This document shows, piece by piece, positions 18,977 to 26,537 of a stretch of DNA of 32,566 nt (its first letter is position 1; each line of letters opens with the position of its first letter). The notes beneath the pieces were generated by a model, which saw only the letters and a list, made by a program, of their open reading frames with translations, had not been told where the DNA came from and did not search any database. Source of the DNA: Virgibacillus sp. LDC-1. Lineage in GTDB: Bacteria > Bacillota > Bacilli > Bacillales > Amphibacillaceae. The position numbers and the translations under genes were made by a program. The stretch covers positions 1 to 32,566 of the forward strand of contig NZ_JARUVL010000022.1 in the NCBI RefSeq assembly GCF_030137545.1, in the 5' to 3' direction.

Positions 18977-19211
18977 CTGTGGTTATAGGTGCTGAATATA
19001 ACAAGGACCCGTCACTCCCTTTATTGGGAGTGTGGATTGAAATAAGTATCAGTTAAGTTAGATAAAGCAAAGTCGAAGTCACTCCCTTTATTGGGAGTGT
19101 GGATTGAAATCTGTGGTTATAGGTGCTGAATATAACAAGGACCCGTCACTCCCTTTATTGGGAGTGTGGATTGAAATAAGTATCAGTTAAGTTAGATAAA
19201 GCAAAGTCGAA
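18977..19211 (+). repeat. Duplication of a two-spacer block (47-48 copied as 49-50)
   Basis: The spacer starting CTGTGGTTATAGG occurs at 18977-19010 and 19111-19144. The spacer starting AAGTATCAGTTAAG occurs at 19044-19077 and 19178-19211. A 134-bp unit of two spacers and two repeats is thus present twice in tandem. Confidence 0.95.
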
Positions 19212-20050
19212 GTCACTCCCTTTATTGGGAGTGTGGATTGAAATACTTGTAAAGCGCGGAAAGTTAAATCCGATTAAAGGTCACTCCCTTTATTGGGAGT
19301 GTGGATTGAAATTTTTTCTGCCTCCTCAAACTGATCCAATAGATAAGTCACTCCCTTTATTGGGAGTGTGGATTGAAATTCGGTTACCGTCCTCGTCAGT
19401 TTCATCGACTATTGTCACTCCCTTTATTGGGAGTGTGGATTGAAATGAAATGAGACCACATTGTCGCCTCAAGGTTACATGTCACTCCCTTTATTGGGAG
19501 TGTGGATTGAAATGCAAGAGCCGATGTTGCCGGAAATGCGTAATAAAACGTCACTCCCTTTATTGGGAGTGTGGATTGAAATTAAACCTAGATGGATAGA
19601 GGATATTCTCTTTAAGTCACTCCCTTTATTGGGAGTGTGGATTGAAATTGTATAGCTAGCATTTCTTCTTGAGACTGTGCAGTCACTCCCTTTATTGGGA
19701 GTGTGGATTGAAATCCACAAGGACTCAATTCCATTAATCCAATAAAAGGTCACTCCCTTTATTGGGAGTGTGGATTGAAATGTGTAATCTTTTAGTGCTC
19801 CTGACCCTTTGTCTGTGTCACTCCCTTTATTGGGAGTGTGGATTGAAATACACTAACTGATAAAAGTGAGCTGTTTGAACAAAGTCACTCCCTTTATTGG
19901 GAGTGTGGATTGAAATATGATGTACATAAGCATCATATATACGAGCTTCAGTCACTCCCTTTATTGGGAGTGTGGATTGAAATGACCAATTGAGCTTTTG
20001 CACTCTATTACGCAACAGTCACTCCCTTTATTGGGAGTGTGGATTGAAAT

Positions 20051-20216
20051 GCAGATGACAATAAACCAAATTTTTTCAAGCTTGTCACTCCCTTTATTGG
20101 GAGTGTGGATTGAAATTAACGAGTTAAAGGCAATTCGTTTAAGTGAGTTTGTCACTCCCTTTATTGGGAGTGTGGATTGAAATGCAGATGACAATAAACC
20201 AAATTTTTTCAAGCTT
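20051..20216 (+). repeat. Spacer copy separated by one spacer (63 and 65)
   Basis: The 33-bp spacer starting GCAGATGACAATAAACC occurs at 20051-20083 and 20184-20216, with a different spacer (64) between them. This fits duplication of a two-unit block followed by loss of one unit. Confidence 0.95.
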
Positions 20217-20798
20217 GTCACTCCCTTTATTGGGAGTGTGGATTGAAATGATAACCGAAACGGAACGACTAGCAAAGCTAGAAGTCACTCCCTTTATTGG
20301 GAGTGTGGATTGAAATAATCCCCTCCTCAAAATGGCAAATCATCATCCGAGTCACTCCCTTTATTGGGAGTGTGGATTGAAATTCTTTCCAGTTACATAT
20401 GGTTACCTTTTCGTCAGCGTCACTCCCTTTATTGGGAGTGTGGATTGAAATCCTGCGTTGAAGAATACGCATTTTTAGTTATGAGTCACTCCCTTTATTG
20501 GGAGTGTGGATTGAAATTAGAAGAATACGTAGACTGTCTGCATTTTATATTGTCACTCCCTTTATTGGGAGTGTGGATTGAAATCCATAAAATACAAACG
20601 GCTACCACACCTGGTAGCGTCACTCCCTTTATTGGGAGTGTGGATTGAAATTGTAAATGGGACGATTAAAGGACATAGTGGATCTCGTCACTTCCTTTAT
20701 TGGGAGTGTGGATTGAATTCTAGGCAAATGCTTTCCTAAAATGCTACTATAGAAGAATAAACAATGCATCATTATGCTAGAAGGAAGGCGTTTTATTT

Positions 20799-21617
20799 TT
20801 GGTATACCTCATTTGTATTCTCATCGGAATTGTTACGGCGTTTTTTGGAAGCTTAATTGGATTGGGAGGCGGCGTCATCCTCATCCCAATCTTATTATTT
20901 TTACATCAATACAGTGCTGCTTTTGCATGGGCAACCCCGCAAGCAATTGTTGGATTGTCGTTAATTGTTATGATTTTTACCGCACTTTCATCAACCATCG
21001 CCTATTACAGAGCAGGAAGAGTTGATTATAAGACAGGCTTATTATTTATATCGGGAAGTATTCCGGGTGGGATTCTCGGTTCTTGGCTAAATCAGTTTAT
21101 TGATGCGGATTACTTTTCTTTATATTTTGGGATATTAACAATCCTCATTTCGCTTTTGTTTTTTCTTAAACGAAAGCAGCCATCAGAAAAAAGTAAGGCA
21201 AACGGCAAGCGGATTCGTACTTTTCAAGTGGATGGACAAACATACCATTACACTGTAAACCTAGTCTTTGCTTTTGTTCTTTCTTTCTTTGTTGGAATGC
21301 TATCTGGCATGTTCGGTATCGGTGGTGGCTCCATCATGGTTCCAGCGATGATCCTATTATTTGGATTTCCTGCCCATATTGCAACAGCGACATCGATGTT
21401 TATGATTTTCTTCATTAGCATTATTGGCGCTAGTACACACATTGCACTTGGACATATTAATTGGGAATATGTATTTTTCTTTATTCCAGCTGCATATCTT
21501 GGTGGGAAGCTTGGAGCTTATGTGAATCAAAAGCTACAAGGAAAAACACTAGAATGGATTTTACGGATTATGCTTATATTGATTGGGGTACGATTAATTA
21601 CAGAAGGTTTAGGATAA
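20799..21617 (+). CDS. yunE: TauE/SafE-type (TSUP) membrane transporter, YunE-like
   Basis: The 272-residue protein is a sulfite exporter TauE/SafE family permease, thought to export sulfur-containing or other organic anions. Two homologous halves each begin with the family motif: FGSLIGLGGGVILIPILL near residue 18 and MLSGMFGIGGGSIMVPAMIL near residue 168. About eight membrane helices are visible, with a charged linker around residues 125-150. The start is TTG 20799 behind AAGGAAGG. Length and the downstream order match Bacillus subtilis yunE beside yunD and yunC. It begins 79 bp after the last CRISPR repeat, and yunD follows after 12 bp. Substrate unknown. Confidence 0.85.
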   Translation: MVYLICILIGIVTAFFGSLIGLGGGVILIPILLFLHQYSAAFAWATPQAIVGLSLIVMIFTALSSTIAYYRAGRVDYKTGLLFISGSIPGGILGSWLNQFIDADYFSLYFGILTILISLLFFLKRKQPSEKSKANGKRIRTFQVDGQTYHYTVNLVFAFVLSFFVGMLSGMFGIGGGSIMVPAMILLFGFPAHIATATSMFMIFFISIIGASTHIALGHINWEYVFFFIPAAYLGGKLGAYVNQKLQGKTLEWILRIMLILIGVRLITEGLG

Positions 21618-21629
21618 GGAGCAAGCCAT

Positions 21630-23030
21630 ATGCTAGAAAAATTATTCATTTATTATACGAATGATTTACATAGTAAGTTTGATCATTGGTCGCGTGTTAC
21701 AAGCTTTTTTAAGCAAGAAAAAGCAGATCGAATAGCTGCCAATGAAACAAGCTGGTTATTTGATGTTGGGGACCACGTTGATCGTGTACATCCAATTGCA
21801 GAGGCTTTTATGGGAAAGGCGAATGTTTCATTATTGAATGAAGCTGGCTATGATGCTGTCACCATTGGAAATAATGAAGGAATCACGGTTTCACATGAAG
21901 ACTTGGAACAGCTTTATGACGATGCTTCATTTCAAGTTGTTTGTGGAAATTTACATAGTCAAAAGGCAACTGCTCCTCAGTGGCTAAAGCCCCATGTTAC
22001 GTTCACCTCTAATCAAGGCGTGAAAGTAGGGATAATCGGATTAACTGCTCCATTTAATGATTATTATGAGCTATTAGATTGGCATGTTTCTGCTCCATAT
22101 GAGGCACTGAAAACGTATGTGCAAAGCTTAAAGCAAGAAACAGACGTTATTATTTTGCTTTCGCATTTAGGGCTGTCAGAGGATGAAGAAATTGCTCGGC
22201 GGTTTCCAGAGATTGATTTAATTATTGGTGGACATACACATCATTTGCTTCGGAACGGCGAGTATGTAAATAACATATTAATTACTGCAGCGGGAAAGCA
22301 TTGTGCTTTTGTCGGCGAGGTTATTTTAACGTGGGACCATGCTAAGCGATGTCTTGTAAACAAGGAAGCCTATGCTATCGATATACTGAATCAACCAAAG
22401 GATTTGGCTACAGAGCAAAAATTAGCAGTATTAGAAGAAGAGGCGAATACAATACTGGAAAAAACAATTGTCCATATCGATCATCCGCTGGAGGTAAGGT
22501 GGTTTTCACATACGCAAATTATGCAGGATCTTACAGATATGCTCAAGGCTTGGACAAATGCGGATTGCGCGATGCTGAATGCCGGAGTGTTGCTCGATCA
22601 GCTCCCAGCCGGTGCTGTGACGTATAAGGATGTGCATCGGATTTGTCCACATCCGATTAATCCATGTGTTGTTACATTGAGCGGTAGTGAGCTGTTGGAA
22701 GTAACAAGAGCTTCACTGACGAAGGATTTCATGGAGCTTAAGCTAAAAGGATTTGGATTTCGCGGCGAAGTAATTGGTAGGATGATCTTTTCTGGAATTG
22801 ACGTTGTGACCGAGAGGCATGCGAACGGGCATGAATATGTGAAAACGGTATTATTTAATGGGGCAGAAATTGATGGCGACCGCATTTATCGAGTCGCGAC
22901 TGCAGATACGTTTACATTTGGTAGGTTGTTACCTGAAATTGCGAAATCAGAAACAAAGGAATACATGTTACCAGAATTTTTACGAGATATCCTATCATAT
23001 ACGTTACAGAAAAAATATACGAATGCTTAA
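21630..23030 (+). CDS. yunD: Metallophosphoesterase / 5'-nucleotidase family protein YunD
   Basis: The 466-residue protein is of the UshA-like 5'-nucleotidase family but has no signal peptide, so it should act in the cytoplasm. The N-terminal metallophosphoesterase domain carries YYTNDLHSKF (Asp12, His14), FDVGDHVD, TIGNNEG, LLSHLG and IGGHTHH. The C-terminal substrate-binding domain spans about 280-460, with GVLLDQLPAGAVTYKDVHRI and FNGAEIDGDRIYRVATAD. Length matches B. subtilis YunD (about 460). AAGGAGCAAGCCAT precedes the ATG. It forms an operon with yunE and ends at a terminator. The exact nucleotide substrate is not evident. Confidence 0.88.
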   Translation: MLEKLFIYYTNDLHSKFDHWSRVTSFFKQEKADRIAANETSWLFDVGDHVDRVHPIAEAFMGKANVSLLNEAGYDAVTIGNNEGITVSHEDLEQLYDDASFQVVCGNLHSQKATAPQWLKPHVTFTSNQGVKVGIIGLTAPFNDYYELLDWHVSAPYEALKTYVQSLKQETDVIILLSHLGLSEDEEIARRFPEIDLIIGGHTHHLLRNGEYVNNILITAAGKHCAFVGEVILTWDHAKRCLVNKEAYAIDILNQPKDLATEQKLAVLEEEANTILEKTIVHIDHPLEVRWFSHTQIMQDLTDMLKAWTNADCAMLNAGVLLDQLPAGAVTYKDVHRICPHPINPCVVTLSGSELLEVTRASLTKDFMELKLKGFGFRGEVIGRMIFSGIDVVTERHANGHEYVKTVLFNGAEIDGDRIYRVATADTFTFGRLLPEIAKSETKEYMLPEFLRDILSYTLQKKYTNA

Positions 23031-23032
23031 GG

Positions 23033-23061
23033 AGAAGGTCGCTCACTAGCGCCTTCTTTTT
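23033..23061 (+). terminator. Terminator after yunD
   Basis: The arms AGAAGG-CGCT and AGCG-CCTTCT pair with one bulged T around a four-base loop and are followed by TTTTT. The hairpin starts 2 bp after the yunD stop. Confidence 0.8.
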
Positions 23062-23104
23062 GCATATATATACTGTAAAGCAGTGAATAAGGAGGAAATT
23101 GCGG

Positions 23105-23410
23105 ATGATGGATGTAAAACCAATTCAGTTGGATGGAAGAACCTTTATTGCAACGCGTGTAGAATTACCAAAAACCAATTTGCTCATTGTTTCGAATGAC
23201 ATTGGATATATAATGTGTGCTGCGTTAGATGTTGATGTATTGGATGAAAAGCTTGCTGATCGTAAAGTAATAGCAGGTCGTGCATCAGGAGTGAGAACAA
23301 TTGATGACTTGTTGTCAGCTCCATTAGAAAAGGTAACAAAAGCTTCGGACGTTTACGGCTGGGAGGCTGGTATGATTGGAAAAGAGGCATTATTAAAGCT
23401 TCCGGATTAA
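23105..23410 (+). CDS. yunC: DUF1805 protein YunC
   Basis: This 101-residue protein is the family of B. subtilis YunC, for which a structure but no firm function is known. It shows LPKTNLLIVSNDIGYIMCAA, then LDVDVLDEKLADRKVIAGRA and GVRTIDDLLSAPLEKVTKAS. This is the full DUF1805 length. Start: ATG 23105, nine bases after AAGGAGG; the TTG at 23099 is too close to that site, and the ATG at 23108 is an alternative. It follows the yunD terminator and so may have its own promoter. Synteny with yunD and yunB supports the assignment. Confidence 0.85.
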   Translation: MMDVKPIQLDGRTFIATRVELPKTNLLIVSNDIGYIMCAALDVDVLDEKLADRKVIAGRASGVRTIDDLLSAPLEKVTKASDVYGWEAGMIGKEALLKLPD

Positions 23411-23547
23411 TTGCGTTGCCATATCGAGGATTTGATTATATTGAGGTTACAATGATACTTTAATGAGAGAAGCTTGTTTGTAGCAAAAGGATCGCGGTAA
23501 TAGAAAGTTGTTTTATCTACCTTGAAGGGGATATTTCGCGATTCTAA

Positions 23548-23583
23548 CCTCCTTGAAACAAGCATAGATTGATTTCAAGGGGG
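23548..23583 (+). promoter_or_regulatory. Hairpin covering the yunB ribosome binding site
   Basis: CCTCCTTGAAA (23548-23558) pairs with TTTCAAGGGGG (23573-23583) with one G-U pair and a 14-base loop. The right arm contains the AAGGGGG Shine-Dalgarno, seven bases before the yunB ATG. The stem is followed by TTTTGTT, so it could instead end yunC transcription. Either role would limit yunB expression. Confidence 0.55.
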
Positions 23584-23590
23584 TTTTGTT

Positions 23591-24370
23591 ATGATCCGCA
23601 GAGTCCGATTTCAAAAAAGAAGAACACCGCCTCCAGTAGGAAATATATTAATGGTGTCATTTATTATATTTATTTGTATGACTGTTTTTAGCCTTATTTG
23701 GATAGACAAGGGAATCCAGCCAACGATCATGGAAATCGCTGATCGGAAAACGAAGGAATTTGCAACACGAGCAATTAATGCAGCGGTTAAGTTTGCTGAG
23801 AATTACACCTTTGAAGATATTGCAGATATGACAACAGATAACAATGGAAATGTATCTGTTGTTGGTTGGGATGCTTCAATTGTAAATAAAATAAATCGAG
23901 CGGCAACGGATCGTGTAGAAGAATTTTTTCGCACGATGAACCGTGGCGAGCCACCAAATTACGAGGATCCGTTAGATGAGCCAAGTGTTTATGGTGATAC
24001 AGTTGACGAATTAGTGGAAAGAGATCCAACTGTTATTGAAATTCCGATAGGGCAAGCGACAGGAAATGCTCTTTTCGCCAACTTGGGTCCTAAGGTTCCA
24101 GTTAATCTAGAGCTTGTAGGAAGTGTGCAAACAGATATTGTGGATGTACGAGAGGAATTTGGCATTAATAACATTTTTATTACGCTTTATGTACTTGTAG
24201 AAGCAGATGTACAGATCGTAATTCCTTTTACAACCGACGTAACAAAAGTAGAAACGAAAATATTAATCGATAAGCACCTTGTCATGGGCGAGGTTCCAGA
24301 GTTTTATGGTGGTGGTACGGATGGTCCTTCCATTTCCGTTCCGAAAAAAGACTTGCAAAAAGATGATTGA
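23591..24370 (+). CDS. yunB: Sporulation protein YunB
   Basis: The 259-residue protein is homologous to B. subtilis YunB (about 254 residues), whose loss reduces sporulation; the biochemical role is unknown. Residues 1-17 are basic (RRVRFQKRRTPPPVG). One membrane helix follows at about 18-40 (ILMVSFIIFICMTVFSLIW). The long remainder, likely extracytoplasmic, has IADRKTKEFATRAINAAV and VEIPIG-like strands, with the family segment GQATGNALFANLGPKVPVN. ATG 23591 follows AAGGGGG, which is held in a hairpin. The position next to yunC, with lytH further downstream, fits Bacillus synteny. Confidence 0.85.
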   Translation: MIRRVRFQKRRTPPPVGNILMVSFIIFICMTVFSLIWIDKGIQPTIMEIADRKTKEFATRAINAAVKFAENYTFEDIADMTTDNNGNVSVVGWDASIVNKINRAATDRVEEFFRTMNRGEPPNYEDPLDEPSVYGDTVDELVERDPTVIEIPIGQATGNALFANLGPKVPVNLELVGSVQTDIVDVREEFGINNIFITLYVLVEADVQIVIPFTTDVTKVETKILIDKHLVMGEVPEFYGGGTDGPSISVPKKDLQKDD

Positions 24371-24417
24371 ATCTAGTATAGTATAAAGTGGTTTATAAAA
24401 TTTCATAATCAACCTCA

Positions 24418-24596
24418 GATCGGTGAGGTAGAGGCGCAGCCAATATGAGTAATCAATGCGAGGATGACAACGATGACCATTGATAAAAGGATTGTTTGCC
24501 GAAGTATAATAAGGGTCAAACTTATTATTGCTGGGATGTTCTTGAAAAAGGAGCATACTGTCATGCTTGGAATTAGTGCATGGAGAACTACTGATC
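24418..24596 (+). promoter_or_regulatory. Lysine riboswitch (L box) aptamer
   Basis: The transcript leader has the conserved L-box segments in order: GAGGTAGAGGCGC, AGTAA, then TTGCCGAAG, GGGTC, ATTGCTGGGA, TACTGTCA, and a closing TGGAGAACTACTGATC. The 3' end pairs with GATCGGT at 24418 to close helix P1. Binding of lysine stabilises P1 and lets the downstream terminator form. It precedes an NhaC-type gene, a context known for lysine riboswitches in Bacillales. The match is by eye and not scored with a covariance model. Confidence 0.88.
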
Positions 24597-24624
24597 GAAA
24601 TGGAGGATAACGTATATTGCATAC

Positions 24625-24671
24625 AAAAGGCAATGGTAGGTTATTTTCTATCATTGTCTTTTTGTGTTTTT
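24625..24671 (+). terminator. Expression-platform terminator of the lysine riboswitch
   Basis: A 15-bp stem with two G-U pairs (AAAAGGCAATGGTAG, 24625-24639, with CTATCATTGTCTTTT, 24648-24662) is followed by a T-rich tract ending TTTTTT. It lies 28 bases after the aptamer and ends transcription before the transporter gene when lysine is bound. Confidence 0.85.
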
Positions 24672-24739
24672 TACCTCCATGTGCTCTTAGAAAAGCTTAT
24701 TTTACAATGAATGACCATGTAGAAACGGAGGAGACAACA

Positions 24740-26302
24740 TTGGAAGGAACTTTTTATTCGATTATACCTGCCCTAATAATGCTTTTACTCGTATTATTAA
24801 CTCGTAAAGTATTACTATCACTTGGAATCGGAATTCTTATCGGTGCTTTATTTATTCATAGCTTTCACCCGGTACAAGCGATTCAAGAAATTTGGACCGT
24901 GTTTTATACCATTTTTATTTCGGATGGAACGTGGAATATAGGAAATATACTCTTGCTTAGCTTTTTATTACTTCTTGGAATTGTTACTGCATTTTTGCAA
25001 GCTTCAGGAGGAAGCGAAGCCTTTGGCGAATGGATGATTCGTCGCGTTAAAACAAGGACGGGAGCCCAAGTGACAACGGCTGCCTTAGGAGTTATCATTT
25101 TCATTGACGATTATTTTAATAGTCTAGCTGTTGGACAAATTGCTCGTCCACTTACTGATCGCCATCGAATCTCAAGGGCAAAGCTTGCCTACTTTATTGA
25201 TTCGACATCTGCTCCTGTAACTGTAATTTCACCTATTTCTAGTTGGGGTGCTTACATTATTGGTATTCTTGGTGGGATATTTGCTGCAAATGGAATTTCC
25301 GATTATCCACCACTTGAAGCGTTTGTGAAAATGATTCCATATAATCTTTATGCATTATCAGCGTTATTACTCGTGTTCATCGTAGCTTATTTTAAGATGG
25401 ACATCGGACTAATGCGGAAGCATGAAAAGCGTGCTGTGGAAACAGGGGAATTATTAAGTCCAGATAAACCAGATGTTCCAGGCGATTTAACAAAAACCTT
25501 TTCAGCACACAAGAGTGGAAAAGTATATCATTTATTTATTCCAATTTTAGTACTTATCGTTTTTACAATTGTTACGATGGTAATAACTGGAGCACAGGCA
25601 AGTGCAGCTGAAGGCAATGTTACGATCTTAACGATTTTTGCAAATACAAATGTAAATCTATCTTTATTTATTGGTGGCGTTGCTTCTGTAGCTATTGCAT
25701 ATATGTTTCATATGCTACAGCCAAGTCCAAAGGCAAACACAGCAAAAATTGTAGTAGAAGGAATCAAAACGATGCTTCCTGCAATCTATATTTTGCTGCT
25801 TGCATGGATGATTGGTTCGATTATCGGGACATTAAAAACAGGAGAATATTTAGCACAACTCGTGAGTGGGGCGAATATGAGTCCAACGTTACTTCCATTA
25901 TTGTTCTTCTTAATTGCAGGTTTTATGTCACTTGCAACAGGAACCTCTTGGGGAACGTTTGGAATTATGCTTCCGATCGCGGCAGAAGTAGCTGTGCTCA
26001 CAGATGTAACCTTATTGCTCCCGGCTTTATCGGCAGTTTTAGCAGGGTCTGTGTTTGGCGATCATTGTACACCAATTTCTGATACGACGATATTGTCTTC
26101 TACTGGTGCAGGTGCCAACCATATTGATCATGTTTTGACCCAATTGCCATATGCATTACTTGCTGCATTTGCGTCAGCTATTGGATACGTTGTTATTGGC
26201 TGGACGAGCCAAATGTTCTTAGGAATCATTGTTGCACTTGCGACCATTATTGCCGTTGCATTGCTTCACAATTTCTTAACGAAAACAAATACGCAATCCT
26301 AG
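24740..26302 (+). CDS. NhaC-family Na+/H+ antiporter-like permease, predicted lysine transporter
   Basis: The 520-residue permease has about 12 membrane helices and the NhaC/ArsB-type motifs IIFIDDYFNSLAVG, STSAPVTVISPISSWGAY and SGSVFGDHC-like AGSVFGDHCTPISDTTILSS. The family is annotated as Na+/H+ antiporters. Control by a lysine riboswitch, however, indicates lysine uptake, as proposed for NhaC-type genes with L boxes. The frame is open from TTG 24617, but that start would make the riboswitch terminator code for protein. TTG 24740 sits eight bases after GGAGG and gives the family-typical N-terminus EGTFYSIIPALIMLLLVLL. ATG 24707 is in frame but lacks a ribosome site. A terminator follows. 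Confidence 0.85.
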   Translation: MEGTFYSIIPALIMLLLVLLTRKVLLSLGIGILIGALFIHSFHPVQAIQEIWTVFYTIFISDGTWNIGNILLLSFLLLLGIVTAFLQASGGSEAFGEWMIRRVKTRTGAQVTTAALGVIIFIDDYFNSLAVGQIARPLTDRHRISRAKLAYFIDSTSAPVTVISPISSWGAYIIGILGGIFAANGISDYPPLEAFVKMIPYNLYALSALLLVFIVAYFKMDIGLMRKHEKRAVETGELLSPDKPDVPGDLTKTFSAHKSGKVYHLFIPILVLIVFTIVTMVITGAQASAAEGNVTILTIFANTNVNLSLFIGGVASVAIAYMFHMLQPSPKANTAKIVVEGIKTMLPAIYILLLAWMIGSIIGTLKTGEYLAQLVSGANMSPTLLPLLFFLIAGFMSLATGTSWGTFGIMLPIAAEVAVLTDVTLLLPALSAVLAGSVFGDHCTPISDTTILSSTGAGANHIDHVLTQLPYALLAAFASAIGYVVIGWTSQMFLGIIVALATIIAVALLHNFLTKTNTQS

Positions 26303-26310
26303 ATATTGTT

Positions 26311-26347
26311 ACTAAAAGCTTTCACCAACTTGGTGGAAGCTTTTTTA
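26311..26347 (+). terminator. Terminator after the NhaC-type gene
   Basis: AAAAGCTTTCACC pairs with GGTGGAAGCTTTT around a short loop, with one G-U pair and a TTTTTT run. Outer TACT / AGTA bases extend the symmetry, so it could work on both strands. Confidence 0.85.
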
Positions 26348-26410
26348 GTAATCAAATAAATTATTTTAACTATACAAAATAATAGTAAAATATATTATAT
26401 TATAAAAGTT

Positions 26411-26439
26411 TTGACATAGTATAAAAGTACCGTTATAAT
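26411..26439 (+). promoter_or_regulatory. Consensus sigma-A promoter for the NSS transporter operon
   Basis: A perfect TTGACA (26411-26416) and a perfect TATAAT (26434-26439) are separated by exactly 17 bp. The expected start of transcription is near 26446, leaving a leader of about 90 bases before the ATG. No terminator-type regulator is obvious in that leader. Confidence 0.88.
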
Positions 26440-26537
26440 CTAAAATAATATCTGAAAACATAAAATATTAAAACTTAACTTATTATTCGTGTAGGACTAG
26501 CGAGTAATGAGATGAGACAAAAAGGGGAGGTACATGT

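Larger units (their letters stand above)
15853..20719 (+). CRISPR. Type I-C CRISPR array, 73 repeats and 72 spacers by hand count
   Basis: The 33-bp repeat begins GTCACTCCC, has a TTTATT centre, then GGGAGTG, and ends TGGATTGAAAT. CACTCCC and GGGAGTG form a 7-bp hairpin with a six-base loop, and the end ATTGAAAT is the hallmark of I-C repeats cut by Cas5c. Spacers are 33-37 bp. Nearly all repeats are identical. Repeat 37 (18271-18302) lacks one G of GGG. The last repeat (20687-20719) has CACTTCC and ends GAATT, the usual decay at the leader-distal end, so the leader is on the cas2 side. Four spacer positions are copies of others, leaving 68 distinct spacers. Confidence 0.98.

Noticed and set aside
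15964-20648. Many 60-100-codon open frames inside the CRISPR array (peptides with repeated SLPLLGVWIE or SIHTPNKGSD)
   Set aside because: They are translations of the 33-bp repeat, which has no stop in some frames and whose length is a multiple of three. They are not genes.
24617-24739. N-terminal extension of the NhaC-type protein from TTG 24617
   Set aside because: The stretch is the riboswitch terminator hairpin and U-tract; a better ribosome site serves TTG 24740.
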